DNA of 64,000 bases. It comes from Mycetocola spongiae. GTDB taxonomy: Bacteria > Actinomycetota > Actinomycetes > Actinomycetales > Microbacteriaceae. How positions within the stretch are numbered: position 1 is the stretch's first letter; each line of letters begins with the position of its first letter. The notes under the pieces are model-generated. The model was not told where the DNA came from and did no database searches. It saw only the letters and a program-made list of their open reading frames with translations. The translations under genes were made by a program, and so were the position numbers. This document shows, piece by piece, positions 7,531-15,874 of the stretch. The stretch is from positions 1,426,001 through 1,490,000 of the forward strand of contig NZ_CP080203.1 of assembly GCF_020424085.1 (NCBI RefSeq). The letters run 5' to 3'.

Positions 7531-9021
7531 TTAGGCCGTGATGAAGCGCATCGGGATCTCGATGGTCACCTCGGTGCCCGAGCCCATCACGGTATGCCAG
7601 TCGATCTGGCCCGAGAGCTCACCCTGGATCAGGGTGCGCACGATCTGCGTGCCCAGGCCCGCGCCCACCTTGCCCTCGGGCAGGCCCACGCCGTTATCGC
7701 GCACCAGCACGGTGAGCGTCTCGGCATCGCGCGCAGCGACGATCTCCACCTTGCCCTCGCGACCCGCGAGCCCGTGCTCCACGGCATTGGTGACCAGCTC
7801 TGTCAGGGCCAGCGCCAGCGGCGTGGCATATTCGCTCGGCAGCACGCCAAAGGTGCCGGTCTTCACCGGGTGCACCTTGGTGTTATGCGAGGAGGCGACC
7901 TCGGCGATGAGCATCAGGACGCGCTCAAAAACATCGTCAAAATCCACGGCCTGGTTCAGGCCCTCGGACAGGGTATCGTGCACCACGGCGATTGCCGAGA
8001 CGCGGCGCATGGCCTGGCTCAGCGCCTCGCGGCCCTCCTCGGTATGCGCGCGGCGGGCCTGGATGCGCAGCAGCGAGGCCACGGTCTGCAGGTTATTTTT
8101 GACGCGGTGGTGGATCTCGCGGATCGTGGCGTCCTTGGTGATCAGCTCACGTTCCTGATGGCGCAGCTCGGATACATCGCGGCACAGCACGATTGCGCCA
8201 TTACGCTCGCCCCGATGACGCAGCGGGATCGTGCGCAGCGAAACGGTCACGCCGCGGGCCTCGATATCGGTGCGCCACGGCGCGCGGCCGGTGACCACCA
8301 GCGGCAGGGACTCGTCGATATCCTGCTTGCCGGGCAGGATCTGGGTGGTGACCTCGGCGAGGGATTCCCCCTCCAGCTCATCCACAAAACCCATCCGGTT
8401 AAACGCGGAGAGCGCATTCGGGCTTGCGAAGGTGGTGACACCCTCCACATCAAGACGGATCAGGCCGTCATTGGCGCGCGGTGCCCCGCGGCGCGGTCCG
8501 CTGGGTGCGCCCAGATCGGGGAAATCCCCCGCGGCAATCATCTCAAAGAGGTCATCGGCACAGGAGTTAAACGTGAGCTCCTGGCGGCTCGGGGTACGCG
8601 TCTCCGAGAGATTGGTATGCCGGGTGAGCACGGCGATGGGGCTCGGGGCGTTCACCGAGGAATTGGAGGCCAGGCGGCGCATCACCGGGACGGCGCGCAC
8701 GCGCGTGGGCGTCTCCTCATACCAATCGGGTGAGGCCGAGTCCACGATATGGGCGGTCTCAAAGGCGGTGGACACCTGGGTGGCCCACTGCGGCTTAATC
8801 CGCTGACCCACAACATCGCGATAAAACAGGGTGGCGGCGCTGGAGGGTCGATAGTGGGAGACCGAGACAAAGCTGCCATCGGCGGTGGGGGCCCACAGCA
8901 CGATATCGGCAAAGGCGAGATCGGCGAGCAGCTGGGCATCACCCACAAGCATGTGCAACCAGTCGATATCTTCCTCGCCCGCGAGGCCCTGACTGTGGAT
9001 GAGGTCACTGAGTGTTGACAT
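7531..9021 (-). CDS. pdtaS: Sensor histidine kinase, PdtaS-like (HisKA_2 type)
   Basis: 496 aa, cytosolic. Residues about 1-165 are the N-terminal GAF-like sensor domain found in actinobacterial PdtaS. About 185-285 is a PAS domain. A HisKA_2 dimerisation helix follows with IREIHHRVKNN, where His304/305 is the phosphoacceptor (mycobacterial PdtaS uses His303). The ATPase domain has the N box ELVTNAVEHG (about 408-417) and the G1 box DNGVGLP (442-448). PdtaS phosphorylates PdtaR, an ANTAR RNA-binding antiterminator. No pdtaR lies here, and it is also unlinked in many relatives. TAGACT lies 6 nt before the ATG (bases 9028-9033), so the transcript may be leaderless, although GGAG also sits 2 nt from the ATG. 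Confidence 0.9.
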   Translation of the reverse strand: MSTLSDLIHSQGLAGEEDIDWLHMLVGDAQLLADLAFADIVLWAPTADGSFVSVSHYRPSSAATLFYRDVVGQRIKPQWATQVSTAFETAHIVDSASPDWYEETPTRVRAVPVMRRLASNSSVNAPSPIAVLTRHTNLSETRTPSRQELTFNSCADDLFEMIAAGDFPDLGAPSGPRRGAPRANDGLIRLDVEGVTTFASPNALSAFNRMGFVDELEGESLAEVTTQILPGKQDIDESLPLVVTGRAPWRTDIEARGVTVSLRTIPLRHRGERNGAIVLCRDVSELRHQERELITKDATIREIHHRVKNNLQTVASLLRIQARRAHTEEGREALSQAMRRVSAIAVVHDTLSEGLNQAVDFDDVFERVLMLIAEVASSHNTKVHPVKTGTFGVLPSEYATPLALALTELVTNAVEHGLAGREGKVEIVAARDAETLTVLVRDNGVGLPEGKVGAGLGTQIVRTLIQGELSGQIDWHTVMGSGTEVTIEIPMRFITA

Positions 9022-9130
9022 TGCTCCAGTCTAGGATGCCAAACGTTGTGAGGTGTGCACGCGGCGCGCGATATCCGCCCCAATATTCCGGGCCCGGCCG
9101 GGATCGGCGGCGGTGCGGGCCGGTGATGTG

Positions 9131-9240
9131 CGCGATGGGCCCGCACCGCGGGCCGGTATGCCCCACCGAGGCCACGCGCGATGGGCTCGCCGCGCGGGCA
9201 GGCACGCCCCACCGGGGCCGCCCGCGATGGGATCGCGGGC
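9131..9240. repeat. 46-bp tandem repeat, about 2.4 copies
   Basis: Units start at 9131, 9177 and 9223 with CGCGATGGG and have a common core GCCCCACCG(A/G)GGCC. The third unit is cut after about 18 nt. A degenerate unit may precede them (GCGGGCCGGT near 9110). The array lies in the 403-bp non-coding gap between divergent pdtaS and the Rv3235-like gene. Confidence 0.7.
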
Positions 9241-9424
9241 CCCCGATATGCGTCTTAATGACGGGTTGGGGGCGCGGCGGGCGGGCCCCGGAGTTTTCCA
9301 CAGCGTGCACCCCGGGTCTGTTCCCGGCCGCCCCCGGCTGGTGGAGTGGACAAACCAACCGCCGGGCACCCCGGGGTACCCCCGGTATCCCCGAGGGGTA
9401 TGCCCGCCCTCGAGAGGAGCAGCA

Positions 9425-10561
9425 ATGAGTGATACCCCGCTTCCCCGCCCGCCCGATCGGCCGCGCGCCGCCGCGTCCCGGGGAGCCCGCCTCCCCGAAT
9501 CCTCCCCGGGGAGAGGCGCGCCACCGGGCGCGGCCCCGGGTTCTGCGCGGGCCGATCCGGCCGCGGGGGACGGCGATGCCCCCGCGGCCAGCACGCGGGC
9601 GGGCGATGCCGCCGCATCCCGCACCGGGGCCACGGAATACCCGCCGCCGGATCTCCGGATTCAGCCGCCCGGACGCAGCGCCGCGTCCCCCTCCGGCGGC
9701 AAGCCGGAACTTGGCGGACCGGATGTGCCGCCGCGGCCCGATTTTTCCCCGCCGGCGGCCGCCCCCAACCCCGCCAGACCGGTACCACCCGGGGGCCTGC
9801 CACGCCTCCCCCGGCCCGTACCTGCCCGCGCCCACCTCGGCGATCGGGACCCTCGCCCGCTCGCGGATGCCGGGCTCTCCCCCGCTCCCCCGCCCGCACC
9901 GGCCAGCTCGGCCTATCGGCCCCGCCCCACCGGGCCGATCTCCGCGCCCCGCGGGGAACCCCGGATCTCCGCGCCGCGATCCGGCGATCAGATCCTGCTG
10001 GGCTTCGACCTCCTGGACTGGGGCGACCCTTCCCGCCCCGAGGGCCCCGCCGCGCATCCACGTCTTCCGGGGCCGGGGCTGCGCTCCCCGCAGCGCACAG
10101 TCCCGGCGCCCACGCGTCCCCGCGCACCCGCCCGCGGCCCCCGGCGCGGCGGGCGCCCGCGCCCACCCGCGGAACGCCCCCTCCGCCCACCCTCGCCGCC
10201 GGGTGTGGCTACGCCCCCCATACCCGAGCCCTCGGGCGAGACGATCTGCGCGCTCTGCGCGAGCCTGCTGGAGGTGCTGGGCGGGGCGCGGCCCGTGGAA
10301 CAGCTTGCGCGCTGGATCGCCGAACCGGTGTTTAACCGATTAAGGATTCGGGTCACGCTGGCCGCACGCGGTCGCCAATTACGTGGCACCGAGATCCCCG
10401 TGCCGGCATATCGATTTGGGCCCGTGCATCGCTGCTCCCCGGCCCCCGGAGTGGTTGAGGCCGCGGTGGTGGTGCGGGATCGGGTGCGGGCGCGGGCCAT
10501 CGCAATTCGCTTCGAGGGGACGCAGGCGCGCTGGCTCGCCACCGCCATACACGTCCTATAA
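9425..10561 (+). CDS. Rv3235-family protein with long proline-rich N-terminus
   Basis: 378 aa. ATG 9425 is preceded by GAGAGGAG (9412-9419), a strong ribosome binding site. Residues about 268-378 match the actinobacterial Rv3235 family: a LCASLLEVLGGARPVEQLARWI helix, then VHRCSPAPGVVEAAVVVRDRVRARAIAIRFEG and a final W-L-A-T strand. Homologues lie near secA. The function is unknown to me; the fold is small and probably binds a partner. The first about 260 residues are Pro/Arg/Ala-rich, low in complexity and probably disordered. This is longer than I expect for the family. A fused stop plus bidirectional terminator follows. Confidence 0.75.
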   Translation: MSDTPLPRPPDRPRAAASRGARLPESSPGRGAPPGAAPGSARADPAAGDGDAPAASTRAGDAAASRTGATEYPPPDLRIQPPGRSAASPSGGKPELGGPDVPPRPDFSPPAAAPNPARPVPPGGLPRLPRPVPARAHLGDRDPRPLADAGLSPAPPPAPASSAYRPRPTGPISAPRGEPRISAPRSGDQILLGFDLLDWGDPSRPEGPAAHPRLPGPGLRSPQRTVPAPTRPRAPARGPRRGGRPRPPAERPLRPPSPPGVATPPIPEPSGETICALCASLLEVLGGARPVEQLARWIAEPVFNRLRIRVTLAARGRQLRGTEIPVPAYRFGPVHRCSPAPGVVEAAVVVRDRVRARAIAIRFEGTQARWLATAIHVL

Positions 10562-10601
10562 AAAACGTCCGTTCCAGGCACCGGGTGCCTGGAACGGACG
10601 T
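10559..10601. terminator. Bidirectional terminator between the Rv3235-like gene and secA
   Basis: ACGTCCGTTCCAGGCACC (10565-10582) pairs with GGTGCCTGGAACGGACGT (10584-10601). On the - strand it is followed by TTTTTTAT (complement of 10558-10564), giving secA a good U-tract. The U-tract itself covers the stop codon of the + strand gene. Confidence 0.9.
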
Positions 10602-10625
10602 CAGTTTGGGGCGGGGCCCGCGGGG

Positions 10626-13388
10626 TTAGTTACGCTTGCGACGATCCGCGCGGTTGCCGCCGGTGTTCTGTCCAAACGCGCCACGCGAGGTGGGCTCGTC
10701 CTCGCCCGCGGCGGCGCGCTGCGCCTTGGCCGTGGCGGTCTTATTCACCTGGCCGGCCGCACCGCGCACCTCAACATCGCCGTCCTCGCCGGGAGCGGTA
10801 TAGCTGAGCTTCTGCTGCTCGGGCTCATTGCGCTCGAGGCCCTTGGCCACAACCTCCACGGGGGCATCGGCGGACTCCACCGGGGCGGCGTTCACCTCAA
10901 CCTCCAGGTTGAAGAGGAAGCCGATGGACTCCTCGCGGATCTGGCCCATCATCTGCTGGAACATGGCAAAACCCTCGCGCTGATACTCGACCAGCGGGTC
11001 ACGCTGGGCCATGGCGCGCAGGCCGATGCCGTCCTTCAGGTAGTCCATCTCGTAGAGGTGATCGCGCCAGCGGCGGTCCACCACCTGGAGCACCACGCGG
11101 CGCTCGAGCTCGCGCATGGCCTTCTCGCCCAGCTGGGCCTCGCGGCGGTCATAGGCGACGCGGGCATCGGAGAGGATCTCGCGGCGGATAAAGTCGCGGT
11201 TCACGCGGCCCTTCTGCCCGGCCTCGGCAATAACCTCGTCGATGGTGACACCCACGGGATAGAGCTGCTTCAGGTCGACCCACAGCGCGTCGAAGTCCCA
11301 GTCATCGCCGTTACCCTCGCTCACGTGCACGTCGAGGACCTCGTCTACCACGCTCTCCAGGAAGGTATCCACGCGGTCGTGCAGGTCATCGCCCTCGAGG
11401 ATGTGACGGCGGTCGGCATAAATTGCCTCGCGCTGACGGTTCAGGACGTCATCGTATTTCAGGACGTTCTTGCGGATCTCGGCGTTGCGCTGCTCAACCT
11501 GCGACTGTGCGCTGCGGATGGCACGGGAGACAATCTTGGACTCGATGGCCACATCATCGGGCGTACCCGAACGGTTCATCAGGGCCTCGGCGGCTCCCGA
11601 GTTGAACAGGCGCATCAGGTCATCGGTGAGCGACAGATAAAAGCGGCTCTCGCCCGGGTCACCCTGACGGCCGGAACGACCACGCAGCTGGTTATCGATG
11701 CGGCGCGATTCGTGGCGCTCGGTGCCCAGAACATAGAGGCCACCGGCCTCGACCACCTTGGTGGCCTCCTCGGCTACCTCGGCCTTCACCGCGGCGAAGA
11801 CGTCATCCCACGCGGCCTCGTATTCCTCGGGGGTCTCGTTGGGGTTGAGGCCCTTTTCGGTCATCTTGGCCACGGCGAGGAACTCGGCGTTTCCACCGAG
11901 CATCACGTCGGTTCCACGACCGGCCATATTGGTGGCCACGGTGACCGAACCATAGCGGCCTGCCTGCGCGACAATCGCGGCCTCGCGGGCGTGGTTCTTG
12001 GCGTTCAGGACCTCGTGGCGGATGCCCTTCTTCGCCAGCAGGCGGGAGAGGTGCTCGCTCTTTTCCACCGAGGTGGTTCCCACCAGGACGGGCTGGCCCT
12101 TTTCGTGGCGCTCCTGGATGTCCTCGGCCACCTGCTCAAATTTGACCTGCTCGTTTTTATATACGAGGTCGGGCTGGTCGATGCGCTGCATCGGCTTATT
12201 GGTGGGGATGGGGACCACGCCGAGCTTATAGGTGGACATGAACTCGGCGGCCTCGGTATCGGCCGTACCGGTCATGCCGGAGAGCTTCTCGTAGAGGCGG
12301 AAATAATTCTGCAGGGTCACCGTGGCGAGGGTCTGGTTCTCGGCCTTAACCGTGACACCCTCCTTGGCCTCGATGGCCTGGTGAATACCCTCGTTATAGC
12401 GGCGGCCGGCGAGGATACGGCCGGTGTGCTCGTCTACGATCATGACCTCGCCGTTCATCACGACGTAGTCCTTATCCTTCTTAAACAGGGCCACGGCCTT
12501 GATCGAGTTATTCAGGAAGGAGATCAGCGGGGTATTGGCGGACTCGTAGAGGTTATCGATGCCGAGGTAGTCCTCGACCTTTTCGATACCGGGCTCCAGC
12601 ACACCCACGGTGCGCTTCTTCTCGTCCACCTCATAGTCCACGCCGGGCTTCAGTCGGTTCGCCATGCGGGCAAACTCGGTGAACCAACGGTTGGCCTCTC
12701 CCGAGGACGGGCCGGAGATGATCAGCGGGGTACGGGCCTCATCGATGAGGATCGAGTCCACCTCGTCTACCACGGCGAAGAAGTGGCCGCGCTGCACGAG
12801 GTCCTGCGACTGCCACGCCATGTTATCGCGCAGGAAGTCGAAGCCGAACTCGTTATTGGTGCCATAGGTGATATCGGCGAGGTACTGTTCGCGGCGCTCG
12901 GCGGGGGTCTGGCCGGAGATGATGACTCCGGTGGTCATGCCCAGGGCGCGGAAGACGCGACCCATGAGCTCCGACTGATAGCTCGCGAGGAAGTCGTTCA
13001 CGGTGACCACGTGCACACCCTTGCCGGCGATGGCATTGAGGTAGGCGGGGAGGGTGGCCACGAGGGTTTTACCCTCACCGGTCTTCATCTCGGCAATATT
13101 GCCGAGGTGCAGCGCGGCTCCACCCATGATCTGCACGTCGAAGTGACGCAGGCCGAGGGTGCGCTTGGCGGCCTCGCGCACCGCGGCGAAGGCCTCGGGC
13201 AGCAGGTCGTCCAGGGTCTCGCCATCGGCATAGCGACCGCGCAGCTCGGCGGTTTCCTCGCGCAGTTCATCATCGCTGAGACCGGTGAAGTCATCCTCCA
13301 GCGCATTGACCGCCTTGGTCAGGTTCTGCAGCTTCCGAATGACTCGGCCTTCACCAACGCGAAGGACTTTTTCCAGGACTGAGGCCAC
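10626..13388 (-). CDS. secA: Preprotein translocase ATPase SecA
   Basis: 920 aa from GTG 13388, where GGAG stands about 8 nt upstream and the product begins [14 protein letters not shown], the usual actinobacterial SecA start. The frame is open further upstream (to 13469) but that part looks non-coding. Walker A MKTGEGKT is at 101-108, [13 protein letters not shown] at 208-220, and the TSVEKSE and [12 protein letters not shown] helicase motifs follow, plus the preprotein cross-linking and helical scaffold domains. SecA drives Sec-dependent export through SecYEG. The C-terminal tail ends NRADRRKRN and lacks the zinc-binding cysteines of Escherichia coli SecA, as is common in actinobacteria. 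Housekeeping SecA1 by position next to hpf/comF. Confidence 0.97.
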   Translation of the reverse strand: MASVLEKVLRVGEGRVIRKLQNLTKAVNALEDDFTGLSDDELREETAELRGRYADGETLDDLLPEAFAAVREAAKRTLGLRHFDVQIMGGAALHLGNIAEMKTGEGKTLVATLPAYLNAIAGKGVHVVTVNDFLASYQSELMGRVFRALGMTTGVIISGQTPAERREQYLADITYGTNNEFGFDFLRDNMAWQSQDLVQRGHFFAVVDEVDSILIDEARTPLIISGPSSGEANRWFTEFARMANRLKPGVDYEVDEKKRTVGVLEPGIEKVEDYLGIDNLYESANTPLISFLNNSIKAVALFKKDKDYVVMNGEVMIVDEHTGRILAGRRYNEGIHQAIEAKEGVTVKAENQTLATVTLQNYFRLYEKLSGMTGTADTEAAEFMSTYKLGVVPIPTNKPMQRIDQPDLVYKNEQVKFEQVAEDIQERHEKGQPVLVGTTSVEKSEHLSRLLAKKGIRHEVLNAKNHAREAAIVAQAGRYGSVTVATNMAGRGTDVMLGGNAEFLAVAKMTEKGLNPNETPEEYEAAWDDVFAAVKAEVAEEATKVVEAGGLYVLGTERHESRRIDNQLRGRSGRQGDPGESRFYLSLTDDLMRLFNSGAAEALMNRSGTPDDVAIESKIVSRAIRSAQSQVEQRNAEIRKNVLKYDDVLNRQREAIYADRRHILEGDDLHDRVDTFLESVVDEVLDVHVSEGNGDDWDFDALWVDLKQLYPVGVTIDEVIAEAGQKGRVNRDFIRREILSDARVAYDRREAQLGEKAMRELERRVVLQVVDRRWRDHLYEMDYLKDGIGLRAMAQRDPLVEYQREGFAMFQQMMGQIREESIGFLFNLEVEVNAAPVESADAPVEVVAKGLERNEPEQQKLSYTAPGEDGDVEVRGAAGQVNKTATAKAQRAAAGEDEPTSRGAFGQNTGGNRADRRKRN

Positions 13389-13533
13389 GACTTGCTCTCC
13401 ACTTGTCTTTGGGCGCCGCTGTGGCGCATCGCCGTACCGGATGTACGGGTCAGCCATCGATGGGACCATCGAGGGCCATGTCTATGTTAGCGGGATGCCG
13501 ACTGCACACACCCTGAATGTGGGTGTTTTTGTC

Positions 13534-13578
13534 GAAAAAGAGGCGGCAATGCGGGGAAAATTCCCCGACATTGCCGCC
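13534..13578 (-). terminator. Rho-independent terminator for hpf (- strand)
   Basis: GGCGGCAATG (13542-13551) pairs with CATTGCCGCC (13569-13578), and CGGGGAA (13552-13558) with TTCCCCG (13561-13567), with one bulged A. Read on the - strand the stem is followed by CTCTTTTTC. It separates hpf from secA transcription. Confidence 0.88.
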
Positions 13579-13640
13579 ATCTCCCGGTGATATGCCGTGC
13601 GCGAACGCCCGCCATTACCCGGTACTAATTACTCGGGGCG

Positions 13641-14297
13641 CTAGGCGCTGGCCTCCTCGGCCTCCTCGTCAAGACCGATTACGCCGTAGTCCCAGCCCTT
13701 GCGGCGGTAGACCACGCTGGAGCGATCGGTGCGGGCGTCGATGAAGAGGAAGAAGTCGTGACCCACAAGTTCCATGCGGTCCACGGCCTCCTCGGTGGTC
13801 ATCCACTCGGCGGGGAAGAGCTTTTCCCGGATGACTACCGGCGAGTAGACCTCGTCTTCCTCGACGACGCCGTCGATGGGGACGGCGCCGGTGGCCACGG
13901 CCTGGATGAGCTCGGCATCGGCCGGCTCGATGGCCTTGGAGGCAAAGCCCTGGGCCGAGGCCTCGTGCAGGGAGGTGCGCTTCTTGCCACGCAATACCTT
14001 GCGGCGGTCATTGGAGCGACGCACGCGTTCCATGAGCTTGGCCATGGCCAGGTCCAACGCAACATATTTATCCGACCCGGAAGCCTCGGCGCGGATGAGT
14101 GGACCGGGGCCGATCAGCGTGAGCTCCACGCGATCCTCACCCCCGCGTTTTCCGCTCTTCTCTGCGTGACGCGAAACCTTAACCTCAAATGAGATGGCTC
14201 GGTCGGCGAGGTGGGCTACCTTTTCCGATTTTTCCTCGGCATAATCGCGAAAGCGATCGGTGATTCCTAGGCCAAATCCGACGATGTTTGTTTCCAC
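13641..14297 (-). CDS. hpf: Long-form ribosome hibernation promoting factor HPF/RaiA
   Basis: 218 aa from GTG 14297, supported by CAGGAGG ending 5 nt upstream. Residues about 1-105 form the S30AE beta-alpha-beta fold (VETNIVGFGLGITDRFRDYAEEKSEKV, then the basic LMERVRRSNDRRKVLRGKK). A linker follows, and residues about 155-215 are the C-terminal dimerisation domain (VVIREKLFPAEWMTTEEAVDRMELVGHDFFLFID). Long HPFs dimerise 70S ribosomes into inactive 100S particles in stationary phase or stress. No stop codon separates the upstream comF frame from this gene, so a comF-hpf fusion could also be made (see comF). A clear terminator follows. Confidence 0.95.
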   Translation of the reverse strand: METNIVGFGLGITDRFRDYAEEKSEKVAHLADRAISFEVKVSRHAEKSGKRGGEDRVELTLIGPGPLIRAEASGSDKYVALDLAMAKLMERVRRSNDRRKVLRGKKRTSLHEASAQGFASKAIEPADAELIQAVATGAVPIDGVVEEDEVYSPVVIREKLFPAEWMTTEEAVDRMELVGHDFFLFIDARTDRSSVVYRRKGWDYGVIGLDEEAEEASA

Positions 14298-15101
14298 GGA
14301 GACCTCCTGTTGGGACGTGCCGCCAGTAGTTCCGGGCGGTCCTTTCACGCCTTTGACCCCACCGTAGTCCCTCTCCCCGTGGATGTCATTAGAAACTTTT
14401 GGGAGGGGGCCCGCGGACGGTTCAGGGGGGGCCCGCGGATCGCCCGCGCGGGCGAGCGTGACGATGCCCACGACCCGCAGGTTTCCGCGCCCCAGGACGC
14501 GCAGGGCCTCGCGCATGGTGGCGCCCGTGGTGAGGACGTCGTCTACCAAAATGAGGGTGACCGGCCCGCGCGTGTCACCGGGAAATCCGCCGGGGCGGCC
14601 GCGCAGCCGCAGGGCGCCGCGCAGGTTTGCCTCGCGCGCGGCAAGTCCCAGCCCGATCTGCTCGCGCGGCTGCCGCGCCCAGGCCAGCAGCGGCACCCGG
14701 GGAAGGCCCAGCCGCGCGAGCAGGAGGGGCACGGGCGCATAGCCGCGGCGGCGCAGGGATGCGCGCCGGGCGGGGAGGGCCACGGCCAGCGCGGGACCGC
14801 GCCGGCCCCGGCTCGCGGCGCTGAGTGCGCGGGCCAGCGCCGGGGCGAGCGCGGCGGCGAGGTCGGTGCGTTGGTGGTTTTTAAACGCCAGCACGCAGCG
14901 CGCGATATCGCCGCGATAGCGCAGGGCGCTCCAGACGGGCGGGCTGCCCTCGGAGCAGAGCACCGGGGAACGGGCCAGGACGGATCCACACGCGGGGCAG
15001 AGGCCGGACCCGGGCCGGCCACAGCCCGCGCAGGGCAGCGGCAGGAGCGTGGAGACGCAGCGGGACGCGGCGCGCGGCGCAAGCCCGCCCCGCCTCACCA
15101 C
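14298..15101 (-). CDS. comF: ComF-family phosphoribosyltransferase-like protein, open in frame into hpf
   Basis: Shown from a possible GTG at 15101 to the hpf start; there is no good ribosome binding site, so the start is uncertain. The product has a zinc-ribbon-like CxxC pair (LPCAGCGRPGSGLCPACGS), the ComF core (RYRGDIARCVLAFKNH), and the PRPP loop LILVDDVLTTGATM. ComF proteins help DNA uptake in naturally competent bacteria; the actinobacterial role is less clear. Position next to hpf and secA is conserved in actinomycetes. Odd: after the normal end (VVGIVTLA) about 45 more codons follow without any stop and run in phase into hpf. I checked 14298-14402 codon by codon and found no TTA, CTA or TCA triplet in phase. 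Either a fusion protein, readthrough with an internal hpf start, or a sequence error. Confidence 0.75.
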
Positions 15102-15853
15102 ACCCGGTATTCGCGCAGCCCCGGCGGGCTGAGGCACTGCACGAGCCAGCGGAGGCACGACGCCGACAGCAGGGGGCGCCGCCCGGTCGGGCAAGGGCGT
15201 GCCGCTCACGGGCGGGGACGCGGTGATGACGCGCGAGGGTGTGCGGATGATGGAGGCGCCGAGTGGGCACGTGGCACGGGTAGGCGGAGGCACAACGCTG
15301 ACGGGCGTGCACGCGGTGGAGGCACCGGGCGGGGGCTCGGCCTTGGCAGGCAGGGGCGCGAGGCTTATAGGCGGGGGCACGACACTGACGGGCGTGCCCG
15401 CGGTGGAGGCACCGGGCGGGGCGCCACCGCGGGCTGCCGCGGAGCCGGGAGGCGCACCGGAAACGGCACGCGGCGCGGCGGACGCGGCACCGGGGCCGGC
15501 ACTGCGGCCGGCACCAAGGGCGGCACCGGGGGCGAGGTCGAGGTCGGCACCGGGGCCGGGGCCGGGGGCGGTGGATGAGGACACGGGGAGGAGGGCTGAA
15601 ACGGTCATGTTCCCAGTAAATGCGGGAGTCGCCGGGGAGGGAAGGGGGCGGGCAATGCGGTGGAAAACACGGGGAGGTGGGCGGGGCTGTGGAGAACGGG
15701 CCCGGCAATTACTCGCCGCCGCGACCCAGCGCCGCAAACCCCGCGACCCCGCGCCCCGGCACCCCGACCCCGGCTCACGATCCCCGCCCCGATCCGCCGC
15801 TGCGGGGTATTAGCGCACGGACCCCTGCCCCGATCCAGCGCCGCCGCCGGGTA
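15102..15853. other. Low-complexity Pro/Ala/Thr-rich extension upstream of comF plus spacer to lpqB
   Basis: On the - strand the comF frame stays open up to 15737, with an ATG at 15608 that would add about 170 residues rich in Pro, Ala, Gly and Thr. Two near-identical segments are seen (GASTAGTPVSVVPPP and GASTACTPVSVVPPP). No other ComF I know has such a tail, so it may be non-coding, but the open frame is long. From 15738 to 15853 there is only spacer with a duplicated copy of the lpqB 3' end. Confidence 0.45.
15283..15420. repeat. 51-bp direct repeat, two copies
   Basis: Copies at 15283-15333 and 15370-15420 (start to start 87 bp) differ at only a few bases. They encode the repeated GASTA(G/C)TPVSVVPPP on the - strand, in the extension upstream of comF. 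Confidence 0.7.
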
Positions 15854-15874
15854 CTAGCGCACCGACCCCTGCAT
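15782..15874 (-). repeat. 44-bp tandem duplication of the lpqB 3' end
   Basis: The last codons of lpqB (Q-G-S-V-R-stop, stop at 15854-15856) and the following GC-rich flank recur 44 bp downstream, with a second in-phase-looking QGSVR-stop (stop at 15810-15812). The copies differ by a few substitutions and small indels. Confidence 0.65.

Noticed and set aside
9005-10190. Several long - strand frames opposite the Rv3235-like gene
   Set aside because: The segment is extremely GC-rich, so all six frames stay open. Only the + strand frame has a ribosome binding site and a conserved C-terminal domain.
10383-13382. 999-codon open frame on the + strand opposite secA
   Set aside because: It mirrors secA codon bias in high-GC DNA; the product (His/Leu/Gly-rich) has no family likeness and no ribosome binding site.
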